A stretch of 64,000 nucleotides of DNA from Amanita rubescens. Lineage: Eukaryota; Basidiomycota; Agaricomycetes; Agaricales; Amanitaceae. The notes beneath the pieces are model-generated. The model saw only the letters and a list, made by a program, of their open reading frames with translations, was not told where the DNA came from and searched no databases. The position numbers and the translations under genes were made by a program. This document shows positions 39,401 through 49,200 of this stretch, piece after piece; the stretch's first letter is position 1, and the number at the start of each line of letters is the position of its first letter. The DNA is taken from positions 248,001 to 312,000 of the forward strand of contig WION01000008.1 of NCBI GenBank assembly GCA_015039365.1, in the 5' to 3' direction.

Positions 39401-42400
39401 CATCGCCTGCCTTGCCATTGAAATTCAATCTGGATCCCCTGACTATCGTCAAAGTAATCACCATAGCAGCACAGGAGAAAAACATCGATCTCGGTCCCCT
39501 AGCTCAGATGTTCCAATTTATTATCGATAATCCAAACTATCATCCACCGGTAAGCTCAAGTTACATGTCTCGGACCTATCTAAATACTCTTGCTCTTATA
39601 GGTTATCACGCAGGTCGACACAAGCCCCCCGACATGTACAAGGTAGGGTCATTGTTACTGTCATGCAGGACGCTATTCACTATCACCTGCCACAGCGGAC
39701 AGCAATTTGATTTTTCAGTGGCCATATTGAATGCGCTTTCTGGCTTGTTGGTAGACTTGAGTATTGAAACCTCAGTCATGTTGGACGACTGTGAGCTAGC
39801 ATGATTCACGACCATGTCTAATTATCTGATGTGTGTTAAGATGCGACTGATCTGGCCTTCGAACAACACGCCGTTCCAGTGAAGGTATATTGTTTGACCT
39901 CGTCCAGATGGATAGTACTAACCATGCCATAGGTTGATGACACAGCGTTGTATTTAATCGGAGCAGTAGCAGGGCCGATCGCTCAGCATCTTGTAGATGA
40001 TGCAATTCTCGCTTTCAGTTCCGCTGAAATCAGGTATGTTTTGATGTATTTTTTATTTCGAAAATATCTAAACATTCATCAAGCAATATATCCGATAATG
40101 GATTTGACTTGTACCTGGTCGGTTCATTAACTAATGCTGGTCCCCTCGATGCATTGATTACCTTCACCGAGCCGTTAAGGTGAGTCGGTTACGGAAGGGT
40201 TCGTGCAAGTGCTGAAAGAAAATTCTACAGTGTTAATTGGAATGGCCAGGGCATCGCACAGATCACTCTTGATCCAAGTACGTTTCCAGCTCCTTCTGTA
40301 ACTGTCGTCTCATATTAACTCCCTTTTAGTCTGTGCTGCAGCAAACCAGGGTGTTCCTGATTATCGTTCTATGGCGAAGCTCACCATCACAGATAACGTC
40401 GAGTAAGTCCGTCATTACCAAATCTACCAAGTACTAAGTCTTCTGGAGGTTCACGTCATTCGCAACTTTCCTGCTACACAACCCGAGTTTTGAATGGACA
40501 ATATCAACCCAGAAGTTGTCCGTCACCGCCCTGGGAACAATATTTAATAATGTGTCCCTCTCGAAGACCGTTGCATTCAAAGCATTTAATAATCTTCCTG
40601 GCGTTTCGATCAGCAACTTTAACCTTCCATCAGATGACCCAGCAGGTGGCATAGACATTGAAACCGATGTGAACATTCCATCCCCTGCTCGTCAGTCCTG
40701 CACTTGTCATTATATTTTCCACTTATCCAACTACATATTTCAGAGATTGGAATTGAGCTTGGTGTTGTAAACTTCCAATCATTCTATGGACAAACTCTTG
40801 TTGGTCGTGAGTCTATCGCCCTTCGTAAGTGTGTTCTGCTAGTAATATATCTGAAAGCACTTACTGCTCAAAATCTGTCCCTCGCTCCTCAATCCGTGAC
40901 TGTCTCACAGTTATCCGGACGGATCATTCCACAGAGCGGTGGAGACCTGAACAACATAGGGCAACTCTTTTCAAACTTCTTAGCTGGTCAAAACTCGTCC
41001 CTACTGGCGAAGGGTGATAGTGTGACTCCGCCAGGGGCAAGCGAACCAGTGACATGGTTATCTGAGGCATTTCAAACTTTGGAACTCCCCGTTACACTTC
41101 CTGGAAGAAAGTTCAATATTATTCAGTCGATCGAAATAAACGACCTTAGCATTTACCATCTTGTCCCAAGGACAAGCATTTGCGCCCCCAGCCAGCTCCA
41201 AAGACACTCTAGTGCAATACAAAAATCCTTTCGGTTTCGCGCTTCAGGTCATTGCCGCCGGAGAGACTCTCATACTGGCATCACAGGGGACAGACATCGC
41301 TCAGGTAAGATTATCTTACCACTTATTCGAGGTTACTGATATGCGCCCATTGTAGTTGAATATTCCCCAGACGCCTGTGAACAGTGATGTATCGACCGGA
41401 AACCTGGCGGACATGCAGATTTCCTTCGAGAATCTACCCTTGACTTCTTTGAATATGGGGGCTTTCCAACAGATGTTCGCAGACGTTACATTGCAAAGTT
41501 CCGTGAGCCTAGAATTGCGTGGAACAGCCGATATTCTAGCCAAAACATCCATCGGTAATGTCCCCATTTCGGGGATACCCTTCGACGTCACATCGCAATT
41601 AAAAGGTCTGCATCCATCCAGATGGCCCTAACTTCCGTCGTACTGATATGAATTCATCCAAGGCATTGACGCATTTGATCATATGGCACCCTTAAGCAAT
41701 GTATCCGTCACGGGTAGTGGAGGCGAAGGAGGAAATCAATATATTGTAGCGCCCCTCACAACAACTCTCAATAATCCATCGAATGTATCACTAATGACCA
41801 ACGATATCGCCCTGCCCAGTTGTATATCAAGGCGTCAAAATTGGACGTGCCGCTATTAACGTAAGGATGGACTTTTTCGACCAGGACACAAACTAATCCT
41901 TGCAGTCATTCAATTTGCAACCAGGCGTAAACGTTGTACCAACAGAATTTCATTACCAACCTGATAATGCCAACGACACGGTTGCACAGGTTCGTTTGGT
42001 GGATCAAGTATTTTAGTTAGCCTCATTCTGGTTTTAGTCATTTATCAGCCGATTTATTCAAACTCAAGGTACCATTCCAATCGCGATAGCTGGTGACGGT
42101 CAAAGTTCTCCTTATGGGTCATTACAACCTGCTTTATCGGGCCTCCAAATATCTACGAGCTTGCAAGGTCGACTATTTTTTCCTCTTTACACACTAGGTC
42201 TCACATGCTGCTATATCCAGGTCTTAATCATCCTAGCCTCATCACACATGTTAACGTATACATAACGCTTACCACGCTGGTGACGAATCTAGTTTCGGTC
42301 GACTTTGATGTGCGCCCACAATTTCACATTCCCATTAGACGCTGCAGCTAACTATTGAATCCAGATAAACAACCCATTGGATACAGAGATGGTAATCGAG

Positions 42401-42763
42401 TTTGTCCAGTCGGACGCTGGAGTCAACGGTGAAACTTACGCAGCGATTTCGCATTCGTTCTCGAATCTCGTGATACCTGCGGGTGCTACAGTCAACTCCG
42501 GTATCATTGATAATGTTCCCCTTACTCAGGGTGCCGTGAAATCTTTGACTATCATTCCCCTCGGCTATCTCGATATCTCTGCCGCGACTACGGTCCGAAT
42601 AGGGAGCACCTCAGGATACCAAATTCCTTGGCTGCAAATAAAACAACCGCACGTCCCCGCTTCTTATAGTCTATCGACGGGTATTCAACTTGACGAATTA
42701 TCTAACATTGCATCTTCGGACACGACGAGCTCAAGGGCTTCGGCGTTGGCGGGAGTTCTTTGA
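33432..42763 (+). CDS. Very large single-pass membrane protein with repeated DUF3712-type ectodomain (Tag1-like)
   Basis: The N-terminus is short, charged and probably cytosolic (MEESNPARRSSG...FYKRKW). One membrane anchor follows at about 33728-33800 (FIIAQIVLAPIGFALIFIML). The rest, more than 2,500 residues in some 40 small exons, is beta-rich, rich in N-x-S/T sequons and similar to DUF3712 (LEA-like) ectodomains. Three homologous units are visible. Each has a central LP-x-x-(N/D)PAGG signature (34430, 37612, 40625), a following sequence of the type GR/GYLxxx...FxNFLxGxx(S/N)xxxxxG, and a later MPFGFPLDI-like block. The C-terminus (SSRASALAGVL, stop 42763) has no GPI-type tail. Yeast Tag1, a vacuolar single-pass protein that ends autophagy, has comparable architecture, so a vacuolar-lumen location is possible but unproven. 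Apparent frame breaks occur near 35025 and 35077. Splitting into two genes cannot be fully excluded. Confidence 0.68.
33930..42700 (+). repeat. Three tandem ~3-kb homologous coding units in the DUF3712-type gene
   Basis: Unit 1 (about 33930-37000), unit 2 (about 37030-40100) and unit 3 (about 40110-42700) show the same order of motifs. Each opens with a network of 'GxxxNxGP/GEIPAxIxF' (for example NAGPFNAVISF, NAGPLDALITF). An 'FxWxIxxxxL' block follows, then LP-x-x-DPAGG and GRLLPQQ/GRIIPQS-type strands before FxNFLxG. The PAGG sites lie at about 34450, 37628 and 40645, spacings near 3.18 and 3.02 kb. DNA-level identity is low, so this is an old protein-level triplication rather than a recent DNA repeat. 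Confidence 0.65.
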
Positions 42764-42907
42764 TCCTCATCGTTGCATAGCATGGGATTCTCATTTCAGA
42801 TGTGATACAGGGTTTTAGATGCTTTCATTCTGCAATGCTCTACATATACCCTTTCTTTGCGTACCTTGTTGTCATAAAAGCTCTCGTGTTTAGCATTTGT
42901 TATTCGA

Positions 42908-44189
42908 TTAGGCAGGTGGTAAGAAAGAGGTCCACAATATAATGGATACAATCCCCCAAATTGTGCACCATGTAACCCATTGTCGTCCCAAAGTGGCCCG
43001 CGTAGCTATCAATCGAGCAACAGCCCAATAGACGATTGGCATAGAAGGGGCCAAACGTAGGATTATTTGAGCATGGGCATTCAACAGAAGCATACAAGAT
43101 AAAATCACCGAATGAACCAGATGAGGAAAAAGAGAGAGATTATAGAACCGCATTGACGCGCAATCGGTAGCATTACGATTTCTAGATGAGGGGAGAAGAT
43201 GATATCGTGCATAGGCTATCAGGAAGTCGGTGACTGAGATAAAAACAATGGAGCGGCAATAATAAAATTGGGTAACTGGGAAAAAGACCAATAGCGCAAA
43301 AAACCAACGTTCCAGTATCGGCTTTGGGTATAGGTATAGATGGATGGCAGGGAACGGACACACCAAGCGGGGGCGACATGGGTTGCAGACTTGCAAAACA
43401 CAAGATATGCGATATAATTGTGATAAACGAATGGCATGAACACCATTGAAGTGAACAAGATAGCAGTGCCAATCTTGGACATGGCGAGCTAAGGGGTAAG
43501 TGTTGATTGGACTAGTGGGCTAAAAAAGAAGCAAAGACGTACTTTTTCTGCGGCAAGAAGGGGTTGCAGAATCATGCCCCAGAGGATGTAGCCGCTGAGA
43601 AGAAATCCGTTTGATCGAAACGAACTAGCTAGCGTGAAGGAGATGGTGGCCAACAACCATTTTTTCCCCGTACAATAAAACATGCCTTTTAATTTTTCTA
43701 AGAAAAGACGAATCGTACATGCAGGAGATGAGCCTCACCTTTGTACGACAGATACGTGAAAAAAGGTTCACTGTATGGAACGAGGCGAACTGTCACTGGA
43801 CTGGATGACAGAAGCGAGATGATGAGGGTCATGTACGCCAGGGTATGGGATTGTAAATGATGCAATGAGAGAAGGTAGAGGGTGCGGCTTGAATCGCATG
43901 CTACAGCAGCCAAGACCAGGATGAATAGGATATTAGTTGGAGGCAGATAGCGGGTGAGGATTGGAGTGCCAGGAAAGAAAGCCCATTCGTGTTCATAGAG
44001 ATAGCCAGAATGAGCGATGTGAAGAAAATGGAAAGAGTCCCATCGGAGGAGAGGGTAGAGAAGAGGAGTGAGTGGGGTAGTAGTAAGCAGCGGAGATTTG
44101 TCGAAGAGAGGGAGAATTGAAGAGGTAGAATAGAGTAGAAGATAAGAAAGTGCTGAAACGAGAAGCGACGCTGAGGTTGCAGACAACAT
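42908..44189 (-). CDS. GPI18: GPI mannosyltransferase 2 (Gpi18/PIG-V)
   Basis: Gpi18/PIG-V adds the second mannose to the GPI anchor precursor in the ER lumen. The first ATG gives a hydrophobic start (MLSATSASLLVSALSYLLLY). The family signature follows at once: LRWDSFHFLHIAHSGYLYEH, then EWAFFPGTP with the catalytic-type acidic residues after RWD and YEHE-x-AFFPG. Several membrane spans are visible, then SPVTVRLVPYSEPFFTYLSY. Introns near 43680 and 43490 separate later spans. The last exon ends NAHAQIILRLAPSMPIVYW...LWTSFLPPA, the conserved PIG-V C-terminus, with its stop at 42908. Its start codon overlaps the start codon of the divergent peroxin gene in the four bases CATG at 44187-44190. 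About 380 residues. Confidence 0.88.
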
Positions 44190-45665
44190 GCAAGTTCCAG
44201 TTCTCCTCAATTTCCTCAGCGACGTCCCACTCCCACTCACTTCCGTCCTCGTTCATCTTGCTCCTCATATCGCCTGTACAAGGTTCATTGCTGAGTCTAT
44301 CAGCTGGAAAACCCATTGGTATGAATCTTGGCTCCTCATCGCCCTCTGGTGGCTCGTCTGCCTTCTTGGAGAGCTCATCCTTCGGTCCGCTAATTCTTTT
44401 TTACCGCTCGCTAGCCAATGATATCTTTATAGATATATGTCCCCCTTTCTTGTATTCCTTGCTCTCACCGTACCCCAGTGGACCCAACTCCTGCACGATC
44501 AACCCAACCCTTGGTTACCGAGGTCACCTTACAGAACATCGTATCGGATCTCCAGTCTATTCAATCTCTTCTGCCTTCCTTTCCCCCTCTTCCTGAAACT
44601 CGTGTGTTGATTCGAATCCTTCTGCTTCTCTATGTTCCATTGCTTGCTGTGACCTACTGCATCCGACTCCGTATCCTAATTGCAATCGCCGGAACTCTTC
44701 TAGTCACATATCGCGCACCATGGGCAATCGTCCTGCGCAAGACGTTGTGGAGAAGCGCCCATATCCGCTGGATTATTTACAATCTTTGGTCGCATTTGTC
44801 TGGGCAACCTATCTTGCCCGTCAGCATTCCACACGATATCCGACGCTTCCTCTACCGAGCCTGTAAATACGCTTCGCTTCTTGTTCACTGTATACGAGAA
44901 CCAACGATGGTGGATGGGACTTGACTGGACAGCTGCTCTACTTCCGGGTGAACGTCCTTCGTGGTGTTCAGCAGCTCAGTACCCTGTTTCTCCGCCCAAC
45001 GCCTTTTCACTTCCGAAAAGCACTACAGTCACTGTCTCTGATGGTAAAGGTATGAAGGTTCGGCGTACTGCCATATGGAGATGGGAAGAACCCGAATGGC
45101 GTGTAATGGTACGCAGAGGGGATGGTGGTCTGAGTAGAGTAGAGCGTCCATTGCCCAGTGTGGACAAGGAAGGCGCTAACCGCTTACTGAAAGGGAAGAG
45201 GCGAGAATCGTCTGGTTCGACTACGGACCATGCCACCCGCTCCTGCAGGAGACTTGTTCGAGGATAACGCAGATGAGGTTGACGACACAAGTCCAGACCT
45301 CGCCACCGATTCGGACGGCTGGGTATACGGAGACAACAAGTGGGAAAACCAGAGTAGCAAAGGCGGAATGAGCAAGGCAGGTTGATCACCACACCATAGA
45401 GATAAACCTAATATTCTTGCTGCAGTATACAAGATATAGACGGTGGACACGTGTTGCAACAGTTCACGAAATAGTGGAACCATTGCACGAACACAAGCCT
45501 GGGGATGCAAGAGACGAATCAACTGATTCTCTCGGCAGTGCGATCGTCGACACGGACAAAGTTAACCCAAACACCATTGCAACTGGGCAAGAGTTCAGTC
45601 CGCTAAGGCAGCGGTTAATTAATACTCTGAAACAGCCAGGCTCAAATGGGAAGGACGAAGATTGA
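44188..45665 (+). CDS. Pex23/Pex30-family peroxin-like protein with dysferlin domain
   Basis: Pex23/Pex30-type proteins shape ER subdomains where peroxisomes and lipid droplets form. The N-terminus carries a reticulon-like hydrophobic region (ESISWKTHWYESWLLIALWW, LVCLLGELILR, ILLLLYVPLLAVTYCIRL). Then comes the dysferlin domain: RFLFTVYENQRWWMGLDWTA, LLPGERPSWCS, RRTAIWRWEEPEWRVMVRR. The C-terminal dysferlin half has GWVYGDNKWENQSS and KYTRYRRWTRVATVHEIVE, ending at 45665. The ATG at 44188 is the first in frame and aligns with the family start. Two apparent frame breaks occur: CCCC at 44473-44476 (one base short), and somewhere between about 45190 and 45260 where the frame moves to reach APAGDLFEDN. 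Divergent from GPI18 with zero spacing. Confidence 0.82.
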
Positions 45666-45820
45666 AGCATCGAGGGTTATGTGATGCTTTCAGAATGAAT
45701 CCCGACTTGGTACGAAGAGTAGGTCAGAGCTTGCAAGGCATGGATTTTTCTTGTCAGACCAGTTGTTATACATTCGATAATTACCAACCAAGCCGTGATG
45801 CAGAACACCGCTCTTTGTGT

Positions 45821-47104
45821 TTAGCTTAATACATCATCAGAGAAAATTGCAGTTTTTGCGACGCCATCTTGCGTGATCACTCCGCGGTACATGCCTGGAG
45901 AATTCAAGGACATCACAACTACCGTACAATTAAACCTTCACTGATGGCACATAGCAGAAAAGGGTAACATACCATGCCCAGATGAATCAAGGGCAATGAC
46001 ACCGCCCAACGCACCGTCGCATGATAGTGCTTCGACTGCTTTCTCCGCCGACTTCTCTAATGGTTCGCCGAGGAACTTTACTCTATGCGCAATGGTCGAC
46101 GCGGTCGCTTGTCTAATGAAATACTGGCGGTATATCGACATCCATAAGTACAATAAAAGAAGATTGCAACCTACATCACCATCGCCAGTACCTGAGATCC
46201 CAACTGCTTGCTTACTTCCATCTTCTCTGCTCCACTCCTCCGCCCAGAAACCAGCACCAAAAAGTGGTGTGTCTCCTATCCGTCCCACAAGTTTGTTGGT
46301 CCTTCCACCGGTTGACGTGACTACTGCGATACATCCCTTCACATCTAGGGCAATCGCGCCTACTGTGCCAGTCGGGTAAGGATCGAAAGCATGAATGCTC
46401 TCAGTTGACATAGTTGTTGGCGCAGGGAGGCCTAGTCCTCGTCGATGTTCCTCCCAACGATGTTCCGTAAAGAAGTAGGATGGGTCCACTAGCTCTTCAC
46501 CAAGTGACTTGGCAAGAGACTCTGCGTAGGAGCCAGAGAGGAAGGCGTGAGGTCCCTTTTCAGGGGATAGGTATAACGATCTGGCCAGTTTTCCTGGGTT
46601 CTTGACTCTAGTTAACAAGGCCACAGCAAAACCACGTCGGGCCTGGCTGATATCTAAACGAGACGAGGGTGGTTTGGACAGCATGATGGAGGCTTCCAAC
46701 TCATTCTTGAATTTCGGAAATTAGAGATGCCAAAACGGAGAAGTTGCCAGGGTAAATGCTGACCTTGCCATCGATATTGAAGACTGCTCCTTTGCCGGCA
46801 TTGAATAGAGGACAGTCTAGATGACAGACCTGGATGGAATCTGACGAAATAAGCAAGGCCCTCACCTTCCATGAATGTAATAGCAGAGATGGCCGCATCC
46901 ATCGCTTCTCCTCCTGATTTTAGGACATGATAACCCTAAGACGTTTACGATTAAGTTTAGTCCCTATGACAAAAACTCAACTGCCAGTAGAGCAGATCTT
47001 AGCGCCTGCCGATACGCTTCCTGTTGCTCCGGTGTGGATTTTTCCCTAAGTATGGTGCCAGCGCCTCCGTGGATTACAAGTACATAACGATCTTGTCCAG
47101 CCAT
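45821..47104 (-). CDS. Type 2 L-asparaginase / isoaspartyl peptidase (Ntn hydrolase)
   Basis: These enzymes self-cleave and use the freed N-terminal threonine to hydrolyse asparagine or beta-aspartyl peptides. The start MAGQDRYVLVIHGGAGTILR has the conserved HGGAG. GGEAMDAAISAITFMED and CPLFNAGKGAVFNIDGK follow across introns. The cleavage site is TGTVGAIALD with the catalytic Thr of GTVG, followed by TSTGGRTNKLVGRIGDTPL, FGAGFWAE and GISGTGDGD. The C-terminus is GALGGVIALDSSGH joined to GMYRGVITQDGVAKTAIF. All key motifs are intact. The long insert before GTVG (PYTEHRW-type region) is usual in fungal members. Convergent with the peroxin gene and divergent from the tRNA/dynamitin side. Confidence 0.9.
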
Positions 47105-47187
47105 GATCGACTTCATAACGTACCTTCTATTTTATAATAAAAAATGCCTATCATCCTAGGTAGTTTTCGCAGTGAAAATGGCGTGAC

Positions 47188-47277
47188 GTCACTTTGCCGG
47201 AGTGGTTAACGGGATCGCCTGCTATTCAGCAAAGCGGTTGGTCTTTGACCGCGAGTGTTCGAATCGCTCAGGTGACG
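47188..47277 (+). tRNA. tRNA-Ser(GCT) with a short intron
   Basis: A full cloverleaf can be drawn. The acceptor stem pairs GTCACTT with AGGTGAC. The D-arm is CCG...GAGTGGTTAA...CGG. An anticodon stem ATCGC/GCGGT encloses CTGCTA, giving anticodon GCT, followed by about eight extra bases that fit an intron after position 37. The long variable arm GGTC-TTT-GACC is typical of serine tRNA. The T-arm is GAGTG-TTCGAAT-CGCTC, and the discriminator base is G. The length is 90 bp including the intron. The TGG-TTAA box and GTTCGAATC serve as the internal A and B promoter elements. Confidence 0.9.
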
Positions 47278-47280
47278 ACA

Positions 47281-47286
47281 TTTTTT
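47281..47286 (+). terminator. RNA polymerase III terminator of the tRNA-Ser gene
   Basis: A run of six T begins four bases after the tRNA discriminator base. This is the standard Pol III stop signal. It ends only 12 bp before the dynamitin start codon. Confidence 0.85.
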
Positions 47287-47298
47287 GTTACGCCCATC

Positions 47299-48720
47299 AT
47301 GAACAACAAGTACGCTGACTTGCCCGATATTGTACGCGAGGCCATTTATTTTGTACTATGGCTAACTGTTGTTATAGGATACAGCACCAGATATTTATGA
47401 AACGGAAGACGTGTTCCCAACAACGCAAAATACCGTCCGTCGCACTAAAGTATCTTCATTTTCAACATTGCTGATCACTGTTGCACGAACAGAAAGGCGA
47501 CTCTAGCGATGATGAAGCTGGCTCCCGCACAGGTCAACACGCGCGCAATAGCAGACACGGTGACGGTGCCGGACGAGAAGAATTGGATACGGCGAGTCTG
47601 ATGCGTGCGGACGAGGCAAGCAAACACTTTCGGAAAGCAGAGAGGAAACAACGAGGTATATACTCAATCGTCGCCTCGTACGATTTTTCATGCCAATGCA
47701 GGACGTTCGCGGATGGTATATGTTTATCCACCATCGCGGTCATCGCGGCTCGTCCTCCTCCGAGAGTCTATCCACACCATTGCAAAAGCCTGATGCCTCT
47801 TTCGAAACGACTATATACGCTCCAGAAAGAACTTGCTGCTCTCGAACAAGAGCTGGCAGACCCATCGAATCCATTGTTGCAAAAGGAACGTGAGGAGAAT
47901 GTGGATCCGGGGGAGCTGATCAAAGGGCTCGTCGACGTTAGAGGAAAGATTGAGAAAATCAGGAAGGACAAGCAAGGCAGGGGAAAATTAATTGGCGCTG
48001 TTATGGACGACGAAAGCTCTGAAGTTAAGGAAACTGACTGCGGTCAACGACGAGCGATTAAGCGGAGGTGCAAAGGAGGACAAGACAACAATGAAAACGT
48101 TTGTTGATATAGATCGAAGGGTGGGCGAACTGGAACGCATCATTGGCTCTTCCAGCACTGCGTTAGACGAAGTGAGGAATGATCATGACTTTCCTTTCAC
48201 CTACTAACAACGTACCAAAAGATGGCTCCAATGCCATATCCTTTATTGCCTCTTATGAGTCGCTTGAATAGCCAGCTTATGCTTCTCACGCAGCCACGAC
48301 ATGTGGACTCGATTTCTCGTCGATTGAAGCTGTTGTTAACAGACCTCGATCGACTTTCACTATCTCAACACCATCGGCGACACTCGTCCCAGACTCCGGC
48401 GACTCCCTCGCTCATTCAGGAACAGCTACTGCCTATCCTCTCTCGCCTCAATCCTACGTTACCCCAAATACCCCACATACTGACGCGTCTTCGGACTTTG
48501 TCAGCTCTGCATGGTGCTGCAGGCGATTTTCAGAGCACGCTAGAAGGTTTAGAAAAGGAGGGTGCTGAAACTCGAGGCGCTCTGCGAGACTTGCAGGATG
48601 CCTTGACCAAAGTGGAAGAAAGTATGACCGAAAATAAGACGCTGATAAAACAAAACGTCGTAGGGACTCGAAAAGCGTATAGATGACTTGGCACACCGCT
48701 TGCATAGCTTAAACCAGTGA
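47299..48720 (+). CDS. DCTN2: Dynamitin (dynactin p50 subunit, DCTN2/Jnm1)
   Basis: Dynamitin forms the shoulder of dynactin, the activator of cytoplasmic dynein. The N-terminus MNNKYADLPDI spliced to DTAPDIYETEDV is diagnostic of p50. EELDTASLMRADEASKHFRK, KRLYTLQKELAALEQELADP and RRVGELERIIGSSSTALDE lead into long coiled coils with PLLPLMSRLNSQLMLLTQPR and HVDSISRRLKLLLTDLDRLS. The protein ends VGLEKRIDDLAHRLHSLNQ at 48720. Frame breaks: AAAA at 47784-47787 (one base short), an unresolved shift near 48010-48060, and GGG at 48663-48665 (one base too many, otherwise a stop 22 bp later). Introns include about 47330-47379 and 48174-48221. The tRNA-Ser lies in its promoter. Confidence 0.85.
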
Positions 48721-48762
48721 TTCCGTTACACGCTATATAGTCTATAATACCCTTATTTTTTT

Positions 48763-49160
48763 TCACTCGTCCTCTTCTGGAACGTAATCTGCGTCTGCCA
48801 TCGATTCTCCGTCATCTCCCGCACGACGGGAGCGCTCTTTCGCCTCTTCGGAGGTATTTGGATCTGTTGCGATAAGAGAGATAGAGATAGATAGAAGTAG
48901 GACCTCCTATGGAAAGCAATGAGTGACACGACATACAGGTTACAAGGAACTGACTTATAACGTTTCCGGTGATCTTATCGGAAAGGTTATCAGCATGGCC
49001 TTTTAATTCTGGACGCATATCGTCAGACGCTCCTGGTCTCGTCCGAGATATTGGGATTATGCAAGGTGGCCTTGTAGCCACTAGCTGGGATTCTTGGATT
49101 CTGAGAAGGAGTGAGTAGGAGAAAGAGGTGATGAGGGAAGAGCGCACCTGTGGAAGACAT
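48763..49160 (-). CDS. con-6: Con-6 (conidiation-specific protein 6) family small protein
   Basis: Con-6 proteins are small, soluble, stress- or spore-associated fungal proteins with repeats around 'GxKAxxxNPNxSEEAK'. Here MSST is spliced at about 49100-49147 to ESKNP. Then come GYKATLHNPNISDETR, ELKGHADNLSDKITGN and, after a further intron, DPNTSEEAKERSRRAG, with an acidic end MADADYVPEDE (stop at 48763). Two copies of the repeat are present. The repeats are joined only if one base is removed in the CCC/GGG run at 49087-49089 and another near 49040. The gene starts just 40 bp downstream of the HbrB stop on the same strand, so its promoter must overlap the HbrB 3' coding end. About 85-90 residues. 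Confidence 0.75.
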
Positions 49161-49200
49161 TGGAAAAAACAGGGAGGGAATATATAAATGACTATCATGA

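Noticed and set aside
8609..49089. Interpretation of the frame breaks as a block of pseudogenes
   Set aside because: Conserved motifs, splice sites and catalytic residues are otherwise intact, both insertions and deletions occur, and essential genes are affected alike; error is the simpler explanation.
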